From: Candidatus Scotarchaeum otlingeri
GTDB taxonomy: Archaea > Thermoproteota > Nitrososphaeria > Geothermarchaeales > JDFR-13
Direction: 5' to 3'
Assembly (NCBI GenBank): GCA_002011075.2
Contig: MTMA02000006.1
Span: 1,108,599 to 1,172,598 of the forward strand
Length of the DNA: 64,000 bases
The position numbers and the translations under genes were made by a program. Positions 19,374-29,180 of the stretch are shown one piece after another. Every line of letters begins with the position of its first letter. Position 1 is the first letter of the stretch. The notes beneath the pieces were generated by a model, which saw only the letters and a program-made list of their open reading frames with translations, made no database searches and was not told where the DNA came from.

Positions 19374-19583
19374 TCATATGTTTTTTAATCTCATCGATCG
19401 TGATAAAAAATCTTGCTCTAAAAGCTCCCTAATGACTTTGTAAGAATAATATTTTGGTACAAGAATATCTATATCGACACCAATAGTTACTAGTTAGTTC
19501 CTATATTTAGCTAATATTCCTTTGGCTACACATTCTTGAGAACCTCCGAAGAATTCTAGAAATTGATAAATAGCAATGTGCAT
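19374..19583 (-). pseudogene. Decayed N-terminus of a GT4 glycosyltransferase
   Basis: Within the 638-base gap at 19198-19835, the minus strand from an ATG at 19583 reads MHIAIYQFLEFFGGSQECVA, then KGILAKYRN, an in-frame TAA, and then TIGVDIDILVPKYYSYKVIRE. This is the layout of a GT4 acceptor domain (xxxFLExxGGSQ, later DVDxLVPKYY). After about 70 codons the frame ends at TGA (19376-19374) and no donor-binding half is left. I read it as a degraded, truncated glycosyltransferase. The rest of the gap is AT-rich and shows no other gene. Confidence 0.55.
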
Positions 19584-19835
19584 TCTATTTCTTTACCAAT
19601 ATTTTCGTTACAGTTTCAGTTAGGTTCTTAAGTACTTGCACATTAATTAATTGATTTTGATAGATACTTAGCGTAATCCCCAAAGCGAGAATTTTCGAAG
19701 ACTTAGTCATCTTGGTTTTTCTAACTTAGGTAATATGGACTTTAATTTTAGTGAATAGAATATAGATATCCATATATAACCATGGTCAAATATATACATC
19801 TAATTGTTCATATTGATATATTACTTGCAAAATAT

Positions 19836-21083
19836 TCATGATCTATTGTCATCTATTATTGCACGGTAGAGCCTTATATACCTTTGTGTAGCCACATTCC
19901 AATTGAAATATTTTTCGATAGTTAAACGGGCATTCTTACCCATTCTCTTCCTCTCTTCTGGATTTTGTAAAAGATACAGAATTGCATCCGCTAATGCTTT
20001 GTGATTTCCTGGCGAAATTAGAATTCCATTATAGAAATTCTTAATGGCTTCTGGTATTGCACATACATTTGAAGCCACGGGAGGGGTCTCTGAAGACATT
20101 GCTTCGAGGACTCTTATGGGCAGGTTTTCATAATAAGTTGGTGCTACATATACATCTGCTATGGCGTATAATTTTGCAAGATCCTCTCTGTATTTCATGT
20201 ATCCAAGAAATTTATAGCAAGAATTCGGTACATTCATACTCTTAAGTTTTTTTATGTATGGATATGGATTCCCTGGACCCACAAACAAAAAAATAACATC
20301 TCTTTTCTCTCTTAACACTATAGGAATAGATTTAATAAGAGTGTCAATTCCTTTGGCAGATATCATCCTCCCTGTAAAAAGTATAGTATATTTTCCTTCA
20401 GCTTTTTTCATATATAATGGTATAGAAGAAGGCCTGAAAAGATTCACATCGACCGCATTATGAATCACATAGATTTTCTTTCTCTTAAGCTTTGGATAAT
20501 AATTTAAAAGTTTTTTCTTCATCCAATTTGATACTGTAACATAATATCTATCTTTTATAAAGTATATGGTTTCTACTGTTCTTAATGCTGGATACATTAA
20601 AAATGTTAATTTCTCAGAAAGCTCTAGATCTCTAAAGCTCATTCGCGACTCTTTAGTGCCCTCTCTCTGTCCTTTAATTGTTGTATGGATAGTGGTTAAT
20701 ATAGGTGGTTTGATATTTCTGAATTGTAATATAATATCAGGCATGTGTGCTGTATGTGAATGAATTACATCAATGTTCTCTTCCTTAACAAGTCTAGGTA
20801 CGAATTTTGCTACTATATACTGAAATATTGCATTATAGAAAAAAGTATCCGAAGCCGTTCCTAAGAAATGTATATAAATTTTTTCTCTAAAGTATTTAGT
20901 TAAATCATATTCATGTGATGATATTTTATATTGGCCGAGGCTTTTTCTAAAGGGAGTTACAACATGAATCTCTGCTTCTTCAGATAAATGCCTAACTAAC
21001 TCAACTGTATAACTTCCTACACCACCCCAAACAGGTAGAAATTCTGGTGCTAACATACATATTCTAATATTATTCAACATCAA
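19836..21083 (-). CDS. Glycosyltransferase family 4
   Basis: 415 residues. The N-terminal CMLAPEFLPVWGGVGSYTVELVRHL (about 9-33) is the GT4 acceptor-domain opening with the GG-V-G loop, and VIHSHTAHMPD (about 106) carries the HxH-type loop. The donor half has YTILFTGRMISAKGIDTLIKSI (about 229), FVGPGNP and the E-x7-E motif YYENLPIRVLEAMSSETPP (about 320). It catalyses retaining transfer of a nucleotide-activated sugar or mannose. It is flanked by a remnant region and a 330-base gap, so it probably has its own promoter. It is more similar in layout to archaeal mannosyltransferases than the other GT4s here, but this is an impression. Confidence 0.87.
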   Translation of the reverse strand: MMLNNIRICMLAPEFLPVWGGVGSYTVELVRHLSEEAEIHVVTPFRKSLGQYKISSHEYDLTKYFREKIYIHFLGTASDTFFYNAIFQYIVAKFVPRLVKEENIDVIHSHTAHMPDIILQFRNIKPPILTTIHTTIKGQREGTKESRMSFRDLELSEKLTFLMYPALRTVETIYFIKDRYYVTVSNWMKKKLLNYYPKLKRKKIYVIHNAVDVNLFRPSSIPLYMKKAEGKYTILFTGRMISAKGIDTLIKSIPIVLREKRDVIFLFVGPGNPYPYIKKLKSMNVPNSCYKFLGYMKYREDLAKLYAIADVYVAPTYYENLPIRVLEAMSSETPPVASNVCAIPEAIKNFYNGILISPGNHKALADAILYLLQNPEERKRMGKNARLTIEKYFNWNVATQRYIRLYRAIIDDNRS

Positions 21084-21413
21084 TTACCTCCGATCTTAGC
21101 AAATAAAAGAATATGACATTAAGAAGCTACCACTTATGGCCTCATTTTGTATAATCTATATAAAAGAAATTAATGATTGCGCGCATATAAGACTCTAGTA
21201 TTTTTGAGCTAAAGAGACCGTTGCTCTCTCATAAAATCCTGCCTTAATAATTTAAAGCATTGGAGTAAGAAATATCTATTATCTCCAACCATATTGACGA
21301 AAGAATATTATTAAAACTGGGAAATAAATTGGATAACTTTGCATCAATCTAGATTTACGGGATGATAAGGACCATTAAACCATATATATTCTCATTTTTC
21401 AATATGCCCTGCT
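21084..21413. other. 330-base gap without a gene
   Basis: AT-rich, no reading frame with recognisable family features on either strand. A short imperfect hairpin (AGAGA, 7-base loop, TCTCT at about 21212-21228) is the only local structure seen and is too weak to name. It probably contains the promoter of the GT4 gene at 19836-21083 and the terminator of the GT4 gene at 21414-22619. Confidence 0.35.
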
Positions 21414-22619
21414 TTAAGAAAATACTTTAAGTATCCGTTTTTCGGTTTTTTTATTATTAAAATTCCTAAGAATAGAGTCTCTTAGAGTACTACCTATAAT
21501 CATAAGTTGCTCTCTATTTAACGAAAGTACTTGTTCCATCCTTTCTATAAGTTCATCTATATTGCTTGGATTGAAGAGCATTCTTGCTGCATATGTGTCC
21601 TTAACTATCTCTGGAGTACCACCACTTCTGGAAGCAATGGGAATTGTACCAGCAAGCATTGACTCCAAGATTACCGATGGGAGAGGCTCCTCTGTATGGG
21701 ATGGGAAAAGTAAAGCTCTACTTTGAGAATAAAGAGTCTTTATTTGTTTATAAGTAAGCATATCAGTTACTTCATAAATATTACCATATTTCTTATTTAA
21801 TTTTGAAAATAAACTTTTCCATTTCTGGTTTCGCACTTTCGCCAACAAAATTCTAATGCTATTAGATTTAAGAAACTCTAATAATCTCTTATTCACAAAT
21901 ATTTCTATGCCCTTGATAAAGGAATCGCCTCCAAGATAAAGAAATAGGTCACATTTTTTATTTTTATGTATAAAAGGAAATTCTGGTAAAGGATCCGGAA
22001 TTACCAATACTTTCTTTTTCAGGTGTGGTAGTTCAGAAGTGATTATTTGAAATTGTCGATGAGATTCACAGATGATTAAATTGGCATGACTAAGCCATAT
22101 TTTAGATAAAGTATTTAGATGACATAAAAGTGATTGCGTAATTGCTTTAACTATATTATAATTCAATCTTTGAAACTTTAATATCCTCTTCATTTCTTGA
22201 ATAGGAGAAGTTCTATATTTTCGCCATTCTTCATATGGATATGGTATTACTGCATCATATGTTATAGGTTGATAATCAAATAAGTGAACTATTATTTTTT
22301 TATCAAATTTTCTAGCTTGATCGATAATTGGGTACGCTAGTCGTGGTATATATATCAAATCATGCTCTTTTATTAAGGTGTTAAGACGATTTCCCTGAGC
22401 TAATAAATTAATCCATAATTGGATTTTCGGCGAGTAGGGTGTGTCCAGATAGGGGGTATATATATATGTGACATTATCTAATCTCTCAATAACCTTATTA
22501 CCTACTAAAACAGTTATTTTAAATCCTTGTCTACTCAATATTTTAAGTATGCAATGTATAGCTAACTCTGCTCCTCCTCCATTTGGCCAATACTTCTCAG
22601 AAATTACCAATATTTTCAT
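21414..22619 (-). CDS. Glycosyltransferase family 4
   Basis: 401 residues. ISEKYWPNGGGAELAIHCILKIL at the N-terminus has the GGAE loop of GT4 enzymes. Further motifs are LIICESHRQFQII (about 180), FLYLGGDSFIKGIEIF (about 224) and the E-x7-E donor motif TEEPLPSVILESMLAGTIPIASRSGG (about 305). It is transcribed with the same polarity as the alkaline-phosphatase-superfamily gene 80 bases upstream. The YPYEEWRKYR stretch at about 135 is unusual for the family but does not alter the fold motifs. The sugar transferred is unknown. Confidence 0.86.
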   Translation of the reverse strand: MKILVISEKYWPNGGGAELAIHCILKILSRQGFKITVLVGNKVIERLDNVTYIYTPYLDTPYSPKIQLWINLLAQGNRLNTLIKEHDLIYIPRLAYPIIDQARKFDKKIIVHLFDYQPITYDAVIPYPYEEWRKYRTSPIQEMKRILKFQRLNYNIVKAITQSLLCHLNTLSKIWLSHANLIICESHRQFQIITSELPHLKKKVLVIPDPLPEFPFIHKNKKCDLFLYLGGDSFIKGIEIFVNKRLLEFLKSNSIRILLAKVRNQKWKSLFSKLNKKYGNIYEVTDMLTYKQIKTLYSQSRALLFPSHTEEPLPSVILESMLAGTIPIASRSGGTPEIVKDTYAARMLFNPSNIDELIERMEQVLSLNREQLMIIGSTLRDSILRNFNNKKTEKRILKVFS

Positions 22620-22700
22620 TTTCAGTTTTTATAAATAATATTGGCCTCTTAGAATATTGAAAGATATATAAATTTATAGGGAAAACGAGTTGAAATATTC

Positions 22701-24083
22701 CTAGACATTTTCAATCTTCTTTGAACTCATCGATATTTTGGTTGTATTTAATAATTTTCTTAGCATATTTCTTTTGATATTCTTTCTCAATTCTAAATAT
22801 TCAATAATCTTCGTATTGAATGTTTCTTTTAATTTATTATCGGTAATAGGTGTTCTCTCATAAGGATCCACTTTTAGATCGTATATATCGAGGATCGATT
22901 TGTCAGCCTCATACAATGCCTTATACCTATTAATTATTAAACTTAGTTTATCATTTTTATATTCGCTGATTACTGGTTTTATTAAGATCGAGGAATTATT
23001 AATTAGAGGAATTAAGCTATCACCGAAAAAGTTTGTTGGGCATTTTATCCCTAATATGTCTAGAATTGTAGGACCGAGATCAATTAAACTTACTAACCTA
23101 TATATTATTTTTCTGGAGTAACCTCCATTATAGATAATTAATGGCACACGTAACATCTCGTTATATAATTTTGGTTTAAAATGACCGTATGAACCATGTT
23201 CATTAAATTCTTCTCCATGGTCAGATGTTATAATTATACAAGTTTCTTGTAGCAGGTTTTTCCTGATCAGATATCGCAAAAGGATGCCTATGCAGATATC
23301 CACATATCTTATTGAACTTTCATATAAATTTATTAACACTTCTCTCTCTTTATTACTTAACCTAGCAAAACGCATCTTTGAAAAAATAGATGCTCTACGG
23401 AAAAGTGATGGATATTTTTTTCCAATAGTAGATTCGAATACATTTCTTGGCGTGTTATATCTATAATGAACATCCATAAAGTGAAGCCATAAGAAAAAAG
23501 GACAGGTATCAACCTTTTCTATTTCTTTTGTGGCTTCTTTTATAATTTCAACGCCGTCAACTTTGTCCTTATTTTCATTTAAGACATATAAATTATATAA
23601 AATAGAAAACCATTTATATAAAACTGGATATTTCTTTATATACTTATGTATTTTTTCTATTATGATATTAAGTAATCTTGATTTTAATGGGGTAGCAAAA
23701 CTAGATACAACTCCAGTTGATTCGTAATACATATCCTTGAACACATCAAAACCCTTTCTAAAAATTTTGTTAGATAAAAATGGATTGCAATGAATACCGA
23801 TGGTTTTAAAACCTTTACATTTAATGACTTCTGGTAATGTTACTATAATATTATTATAAATAGGTAAATAAATGCTTGGATAAATTGAAGTAAAAATAGA
23901 TATAAAGGATGGAAAAGTTACACAACTGTTAGCATAGCAGTTAAGAAATAGAATACCATCATGTGCTAATCTATCTATGTTAGGAGATGTCCGCTTATGA
24001 TGTCCGTAACATGATAAATAATCAGCCCTAAGAGAATCAATAGTTATCAATATTAAATTCTTGTGTTTGCTCAAATTACTCAT
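22701..24083 (-). CDS. Alkaline-phosphatase-superfamily (sulfatase-fold) protein
   Basis: 460 residues, intact. N-terminal LILITIDSLRADYLSCYGH (about 10-28) gives the first metal-binding Asp. The active-site strand is CVTFPSFISIFTSIYPS (about 54-70), with no Cys-x-Pro-x-Arg, so the formylglycine of true sulfatases cannot form. Thr at the FPSF position is the likely nucleophile, as in phosphoglycerol and phosphoethanolamine transferases. IIITSDHGEEFNEHGSYGHFKPK (about 285) carries the other Asp/His ligands. There is no membrane anchor, so it may act in the cytoplasm. It is the second member of this superfamily in the locus; the first is interrupted. Confidence 0.82.
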   Translation of the reverse strand: MSNLSKHKNLILITIDSLRADYLSCYGHHKRTSPNIDRLAHDGILFLNCYANSCVTFPSFISIFTSIYPSIYLPIYNNIIVTLPEVIKCKGFKTIGIHCNPFLSNKIFRKGFDVFKDMYYESTGVVSSFATPLKSRLLNIIIEKIHKYIKKYPVLYKWFSILYNLYVLNENKDKVDGVEIIKEATKEIEKVDTCPFFLWLHFMDVHYRYNTPRNVFESTIGKKYPSLFRRASIFSKMRFARLSNKEREVLINLYESSIRYVDICIGILLRYLIRKNLLQETCIIITSDHGEEFNEHGSYGHFKPKLYNEMLRVPLIIYNGGYSRKIIYRLVSLIDLGPTILDILGIKCPTNFFGDSLIPLINNSSILIKPVISEYKNDKLSLIINRYKALYEADKSILDIYDLKVDPYERTPITDNKLKETFNTKIIEYLELRKNIKRNMLRKLLNTTKISMSSKKIENV

Positions 24084-24109
24084 CTTCTACCTTATTTGCA
24101 ATTGAATTT

Positions 24110-25858
24110 TTATTTAGCATATATGGTATATGGTTTACTATCTAATACACGATTGTAATCGATATTTATATTTAAGCGGATATTGTTAAGAAGCTCTACC
24201 TGTTTTTTAGTTGAATAACCTATTGGAATATTAAAATTAATGAACTCTATGAAAAGTGTGTTCTGCTCACCGTATTTGGAAAAAACTCTCTCTTCATATA
24301 TATAATTATAATAATTAATATCAAATGTGAGGAAGAGTAAATAGATGTGGTCTGATAATATAGAAAATCCTTCTTTAAGATAATTATTCACAAAAGGTCT
24401 AATAGTAAAATAATTTGGGTTTGGATGCCCTATATTAACAAAATCTAGCTTTGAACTATAAAGGTAGATTGGAAAATAAATATGAGAAAATGGGGCTAAA
24501 AAAGATATGGTTATAAATAGAGATAAAATTAGAAACCATATTATTTTTGTAAAATACTTATTTTTAAACAAAAGTTTACTATACATTAGTGATCCAGAGT
24601 ATATTATCATAGGCATCATGTAGTATCTCCATTCTAAAGACCTCCATCCTGTTCCTAGAAAACCAACGATAACTATCGGTACGAATGAAAATATTGACGC
24701 TAGATATAGATATTCTTGATGTTTTATTTTTTTTCTTTTGACGAATTTAAATAGATACATGAAGGTGATTAGAACTAAAGGAAACCATAACAATATATCC
24801 CTTAATGTAAGTAAATATACATATGGATATGGTCTTAAGATAGTAGGAATAACAGGACCTGCCTTGTACTGATATCTATCTATTTCAAGGCTTTTAACTC
24901 TTGGATTTAAAATTATATTGTCCAGATACCATTTAAGATTTCTAGTAAACGGGTTTGGAAATGTCGTGACAAAATTCCAAACTTCAGTAATTAGAATCAT
25001 TATAAGTGATACTATTAATATTAATTTTAACTTTCTATGCGTTTGTAAATTATATTTTTGGGGAAATACAATTAAGATAAAACTGAGTGAAAATGTGGAA
25101 ATAATGTAGATGACCGGATAATATATATATGTTAAGGGAATAATGACAGCGAATAATAATAATAATTTTCTTATTTCACCTGAATCATTATATGACATAT
25201 ACCTCAATAGAAGGTATAAGAATATAAAACAAAGAACTAATGAATAATGTCTATGATAAAAGTGCATAGTAGTATAACCAGCGTCAGGGTTAGCAATGAG
25301 CAATAATATAGATACGCTAGTGATCAGAGAATATAATTTTTGACCTTTTGCTAAAATACCTGCAAATAAATAGAAAAACAAAATCAATAGTAACCCTTTT
25401 ACTGATGATAATATGGAAACCAACTTTACGATATCTATCTGTATAATTAACTCTAAAAAGATCGTCAATATGCTAAAGAGAGGATATGTTCCTGGGTTCT
25501 CTGGTGAGGGATAAGGAAAGCTTGGTAGATTTAGATCAAAATGTCCATCATTTTTGACTATCTGTATAAATATATACTCTGAATATGAATCATAAAAAGG
25601 GATTATTTTAAAATTTGTAGCTAGGAAGTAAATATTCCATATTATCAGCCCCAATGTTACTAATATTGTAATACGCCATTTTTTCCTAACTTTGTTATGG
25701 GAGAGGAAAATGAAGAGATAAATACATATTGATAAAATAAATGCTATATACATCCATTGATGAATGATCCGAAGATTTATGAATATGACTAATATTAACA
25801 ATGTTATTATGTATATAGATAACAGGGAAAGATTGTCTAATTTGAACAAAATATTCAT
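24110..25858 (-). CDS. Polytopic membrane protein, GT-C-like
   Basis: 582 residues with 12 or more hydrophobic segments over residues 10-480 and a C-terminal polar region of about 90 residues. After the third or fourth segment, FYDSYSEYIFIQIVKNDGHFDL (about 91-112) has an acidic D-x3-E pattern in what should be the first external loop, as in GT-C transferases and archaeal oligosaccharyltransferase-like proteins. HFYHRHYSLVL (about 198) is rich in His/Tyr. I do not recognise a precise family. It lies between an alkaline-phosphatase-superfamily gene (26 bases) and a GT4 gene (8 bases) in one operon and may polymerise or transfer lipid-linked glycan. Confidence 0.6.
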   Translation of the reverse strand: MNILFKLDNLSLLSIYIITLLILVIFINLRIIHQWMYIAFILSICIYLFIFLSHNKVRKKWRITILVTLGLIIWNIYFLATNFKIIPFYDSYSEYIFIQIVKNDGHFDLNLPSFPYPSPENPGTYPLFSILTIFLELIIQIDIVKLVSILSSVKGLLLILFFYLFAGILAKGQKLYSLITSVSILLLIANPDAGYTTMHFYHRHYSLVLCFIFLYLLLRYMSYNDSGEIRKLLLLFAVIIPLTYIYYPVIYIISTFSLSFILIVFPQKYNLQTHRKLKLILIVSLIMILITEVWNFVTTFPNPFTRNLKWYLDNIILNPRVKSLEIDRYQYKAGPVIPTILRPYPYVYLLTLRDILLWFPLVLITFMYLFKFVKRKKIKHQEYLYLASIFSFVPIVIVGFLGTGWRSLEWRYYMMPMIIYSGSLMYSKLLFKNKYFTKIIWFLILSLFITISFLAPFSHIYFPIYLYSSKLDFVNIGHPNPNYFTIRPFVNNYLKEGFSILSDHIYLLFLTFDINYYNYIYEERVFSKYGEQNTLFIEFINFNIPIGYSTKKQVELLNNIRLNINIDYNRVLDSKPYTIYAK

Positions 25859-25866
25859 AAATCTTA

Positions 25867-27000
25867 TTAGAGCGAAAGATATATGTTCATTAGCCTATCT
25901 ACTACATCTTCCCATGATAAAAGACTTATTTTTTTCTTTGGCATAAGTAATTTTAATTCTAATATATTTAATATTTTATGAATATCAAAAGGTAGTATAG
26001 AAATATCGTTATTTATAAAACTTGGATATATCTTAGATATAGGGATAGATACTATCGAAGGTGTTCCTATCGCTAAAGACTCAGCGACTAAAGTGCTAAA
26101 AGCTTCATACTCACTTGGATTTATTGTTAATAAAGCGTTTGATAACACTTTATAGTATTCATATTTAGGCAAGAACTTATCAAATATTATATCTTTGTAT
26201 AACCTCATCTTTTGAGTTGTTTTCTTAAGTTTATTTAAATAAGGTCCTTCACCAACAATTCTTAGTTTAATTCCTTTCCTATTGTAATATCTATTCATTA
26301 TTTTTAATAGAAGAAAAGATTTTTCTATATTCTTATATTTCTCTACTCTACCGGCATATAACATGTAATCACTTTCATTTCCTTTCCATTTATAATTGTA
26401 GATCTCTTTATTTACACCATTGGGAATAATTATTATTTTATGACTAGAAAAAGGAAAATCTCTTATTATACGTTGCGATTCTATATTGCTTACACAGTGA
26501 ATTACATCCGACAAAGAGATAAGCTTTTTTACATAAAAATACCATAACTTCCACATGAACTCCCTAAACAATGTGTGACCGTGGCCATGATAATGCATAC
26601 TAAAAACAAGCTTTATATTCTCACCAAATGCGCTTTTTACAAATAATCCTGATAATACTGGAAATACTGCATGTGAACAATGTATATGTGCTATATTAAT
26701 GTTATTTTGAATAACAATTTTCTTTATGAAATTTCGGAGGTTTAATGGTTTATATGGTATAAAATAGGCATTATTACATGAAAATACGGGCCATCTAAAT
26801 ATTATCAGACCCCCTCTTTCTTCTTTTCTTACATTGAATCTATTTTTATCGCCCGTAATGATAACCAATTTGTTAATATAACCAGCACCATCGTTATAAT
26901 ATCGCTTAAGTAATGTTTTCGCTATAGATTTTACAACATCTTCTACGCCGCCTATCCCCGGATAGTATTGATGTGTGAATATTAGTATATTTAAAGTCAT
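25867..27000 (-). CDS. Glycosyltransferase family 4
   Basis: About 377 residues from the ATG at 27000 (MTLNILIFTHQYYPGIGG); an ATG two codons earlier is also possible. The GIGGVEDVVKSI loop, IAHIHCSHAVFPVL (about 104), YMLYAGRVEKYKNIEKSF (about 218), RIVGEGPYLNKLK (about 250) and the E-x7-E motif NPSEYEAFSTLVAESLAIGTPSIV (about 299) define a GT4 retaining transferase. It overlaps nothing but lies 8 bases from the GT-C-like membrane protein gene downstream, so they are likely cotranscribed and may act on the same lipid-linked intermediate. Confidence 0.87.
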   Translation of the reverse strand: MTLNILIFTHQYYPGIGGVEDVVKSIAKTLLKRYYNDGAGYINKLVIITGDKNRFNVRKEERGGLIIFRWPVFSCNNAYFIPYKPLNLRNFIKKIVIQNNINIAHIHCSHAVFPVLSGLFVKSAFGENIKLVFSMHYHGHGHTLFREFMWKLWYFYVKKLISLSDVIHCVSNIESQRIIRDFPFSSHKIIIIPNGVNKEIYNYKWKGNESDYMLYAGRVEKYKNIEKSFLLLKIMNRYYNRKGIKLRIVGEGPYLNKLKKTTQKMRLYKDIIFDKFLPKYEYYKVLSNALLTINPSEYEAFSTLVAESLAIGTPSIVSIPISKIYPSFINNDISILPFDIHKILNILELKLLMPKKKISLLSWEDVVDRLMNIYLSL

Positions 27001-27083
27001 TATCAAAATTTTCTGTAATCCTTTTTGATATTAAGTCTTATCTCTTTTAATTGTTATTCTAAATTTTAAATAAGCATATAAAA

Positions 27084-27989
27084 CTATATGAGTTTTCTGT
27101 CACTACCGGATTTTATGTAGTCCAAATATTTGCGTAATCCTTCCCTAAAAGAGACTCTGGGTTCCCAGTCAAGTAAGATTTTTGCTTTTTCAATATTAAC
27201 TATTACTCCTCTAAAATCCCCAATACGCTCCATATCATATTTTACAATCACTTTGTCAAATATTCTCCTTAGTTCATCTATAACCATATTGAGTGTTACA
27301 AACTCTTTTCCAGCCATATTCAAAATTTGATATTTTGCCTTTTCACTAAGTGCCGCTATATTACCTTCTGCTAGGTCTTCCACATATATGAAGCATCTTC
27401 CCTGTTTTCCATCTCCAAAAATTGTTATCGTTTCATTCCGTAATGCTTTTTTTACAAATATTGCTATCGCCATATTTTCTCTCATCCGAGGTCCATATGG
27501 TATTCCATATCTTAATATTGTGTAAGGCATGTTGTATCTATTACTCCATGATATCACTAGATGCTCTTGACCGATTTTTGTTTTTGTATATATGTTATCT
27601 GGTGGTGGTAGTGGTGTTTCTTCTGTTACTACGCCTTCTGTTTTTCCATATACCCATGTTGTCGATGCTAATATTATTCTTTCAACTTCATTTGCTGTAG
27701 CTGCTTTTAGTAAATTTAATGTCCCTAATTCGTTGACTTTAATACAAAGATCAGGATGGGATATAGCTACATTAACATCTGCTATAGCTGCTAAATGAAA
27801 AATATACTCTATATCTTTACAAGCTTTTAGTAAATCCTCTAGGTTAAGTATATCTCCCTTAAACCATTCTACATCATCGCTATATGGTCTGTTCAGATCA
27901 AAGACCCTTATTTGATATCCTTTTTCAACTAGTTTGTCTACTATGTGGCTTCCTATAAAACCTGAACCGCCTGTTACTAGGATTACCAT
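27084..27989 (-). CDS. NAD-dependent sugar epimerase/dehydratase
   Basis: 301 residues. Extended SDR with VTGGSGFIGSHIVDKLV (about 5-21), FHLAAIADVNVA (about 65), the active-site stretch ILASTTWVYGKTEG (about 113) and YTKTKIGQEHL with the YxxxK pair (about 135). RCFIYVEDLAEGNIAA is the usual substrate-domain motif. Probably a UDP-glucose/GlcNAc 4-epimerase or a 4,6-dehydratase partner for the adjacent aminotransferase. The aminotransferase gene lies 2 bases upstream, which suggests a keto-sugar made by an SDR and aminated by the DegT protein, although the dehydratase could also be RmlB. Confidence 0.85.
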   Translation of the reverse strand: MVILVTGGSGFIGSHIVDKLVEKGYQIRVFDLNRPYSDDVEWFKGDILNLEDLLKACKDIEYIFHLAAIADVNVAISHPDLCIKVNELGTLNLLKAATANEVERIILASTTWVYGKTEGVVTEETPLPPPDNIYTKTKIGQEHLVISWSNRYNMPYTILRYGIPYGPRMRENMAIAIFVKKALRNETITIFGDGKQGRCFIYVEDLAEGNIAALSEKAKYQILNMAGKEFVTLNMVIDELRRIFDKVIVKYDMERIGDFRGVIVNIEKAKILLDWEPRVSFREGLRKYLDYIKSGSDRKLI

Positions 27990-27991
27990 TC

Positions 27992-29122
27992 TTAAATTCT
28001 CTCTAATGTCTTTTTAAAAGATTCTATAACATAGTTGACATCTTCTATTGTCATTGACGTATATATTGGGGGACATATCATTCTCCTACATACATCTTCT
28101 GCATTAGGAAACTCACCCACCTGTATATTTAATATTTTTTGATATATGGGTTGTAGATGCAATGGCGGCCAATATACTTCGCTGCCGCATTTAACTCCTT
28201 TTTTTTTCAATTCCTCTTTTAATTTGTCCCTATTTATATTCGAATCTAAAATCAATACATATTTATAATAGTTATTTACCATGTTATTTGGTGTCCTTAT
28301 AGGTTCTAATCCATCTATTTTACTAAATTCATTATTGTATAATTTTTTAATATGATTTCTTTTCAATATAATTTCTGACAACCTTTTTAGCTGTACTAAT
28401 CCTATTGCTGCACTTATTTCTTGCATTCGCCAATTATAACCTAGTTCGACTATTAGATTGCTTGTATAACTATCTTTTCCTTGGTCTCTTAGTTTGACAG
28501 CAAAATTATATATATTGACATCATTCGTTGTTATTATGCCACCCTCTCCAGTGGTTATAACTTTAGTGGGATAAAAGCTGAATGCAGATGCATCTCCGAA
28601 TGACCCTGCCATTTCTCCATTTAAACTTGATCCATGAGCATGAGCAGCATCTTCTACTAGAAATAGACCATAATCTTGACATATTTCTCTTATCGCCTTG
28701 ATGTCTGGACATATCAAACCACCAATATGAACTACTATAACTCCTTTGGTTTTTGCAGTTATGTGTTTCTGTACTTCTTCAGCAGTTATACATAAGGTAT
28801 CTGAATCGATATCGGTCAATACGGGTTTTCCTCCTGCAAATATTATGGAAGCTGCTGTAGCACTAAATGTATTTGTAGGAATGATAACTTCATCTCCTGG
28901 CTCTAATTTAAATGTTCTTAATATTATTTCTAATGCAGCAGTTCCGGAATTCACAGCTACCGCATACTTTACATTACATAATTCAGCAAATCTTTTCTCA
29001 AATTCTTTAGTATATTTATGTAAGGTTAGCATTCCTGAGCTTAAAATTTTTTCTACATGAGTTTTGATTTCCTCAATGTCTTCCTTAGGAAAATATGGCT
29101 TCGCTGGAGGAATCATTCTCAT
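27992..29122 (-). CDS. DegT/DnrJ/EryC1-type sugar aminotransferase
   Basis: 376 residues, usual family length. A PLP-dependent aminotransferase acting on nucleotide-linked keto sugars. Motifs are VNSGTAALEIILRTF (about 58), GDEVIIPTNTFSATAASI (about 77), DAAHAHGSS (about 157), and the PLP lysine in FSFYPTKVITTGEGGIITT (about 181). NYRMQ is replaced by NWRMQEISAAIGLVQL (about 231), the usual active-site Asn-Tyr/Trp-Arg stretch. It lies directly next to the SDR gene in the same direction. Together with RmlA and RmlB it could make a dTDP-amino-dideoxy sugar, for example of the dTDP-3- or 4-amino type (inference). Confidence 0.9.
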   Translation of the reverse strand: MRMIPPAKPYFPKEDIEEIKTHVEKILSSGMLTLHKYTKEFEKRFAELCNVKYAVAVNSGTAALEIILRTFKLEPGDEVIIPTNTFSATAASIIFAGGKPVLTDIDSDTLCITAEEVQKHITAKTKGVIVVHIGGLICPDIKAIREICQDYGLFLVEDAAHAHGSSLNGEMAGSFGDASAFSFYPTKVITTGEGGIITTNDVNIYNFAVKLRDQGKDSYTSNLIVELGYNWRMQEISAAIGLVQLKRLSEIILKRNHIKKLYNNEFSKIDGLEPIRTPNNMVNNYYKYVLILDSNINRDKLKEELKKKGVKCGSEVYWPPLHLQPIYQKILNIQVGEFPNAEDVCRRMICPPIYTSMTIEDVNYVIESFKKTLERI

Positions 29123-29180
29123 TATAATTCTAAAATAATAAAAATAATTATGGCATATCTCTTTTGTAGAATAAAAAATA

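Noticed and set aside
27422-27798. Plus-strand frames antisense to the SDR epimerase gene
   Set aside because: They mirror the real minus-strand gene, with hydrophobic or Ser-rich translations and no family motifs.
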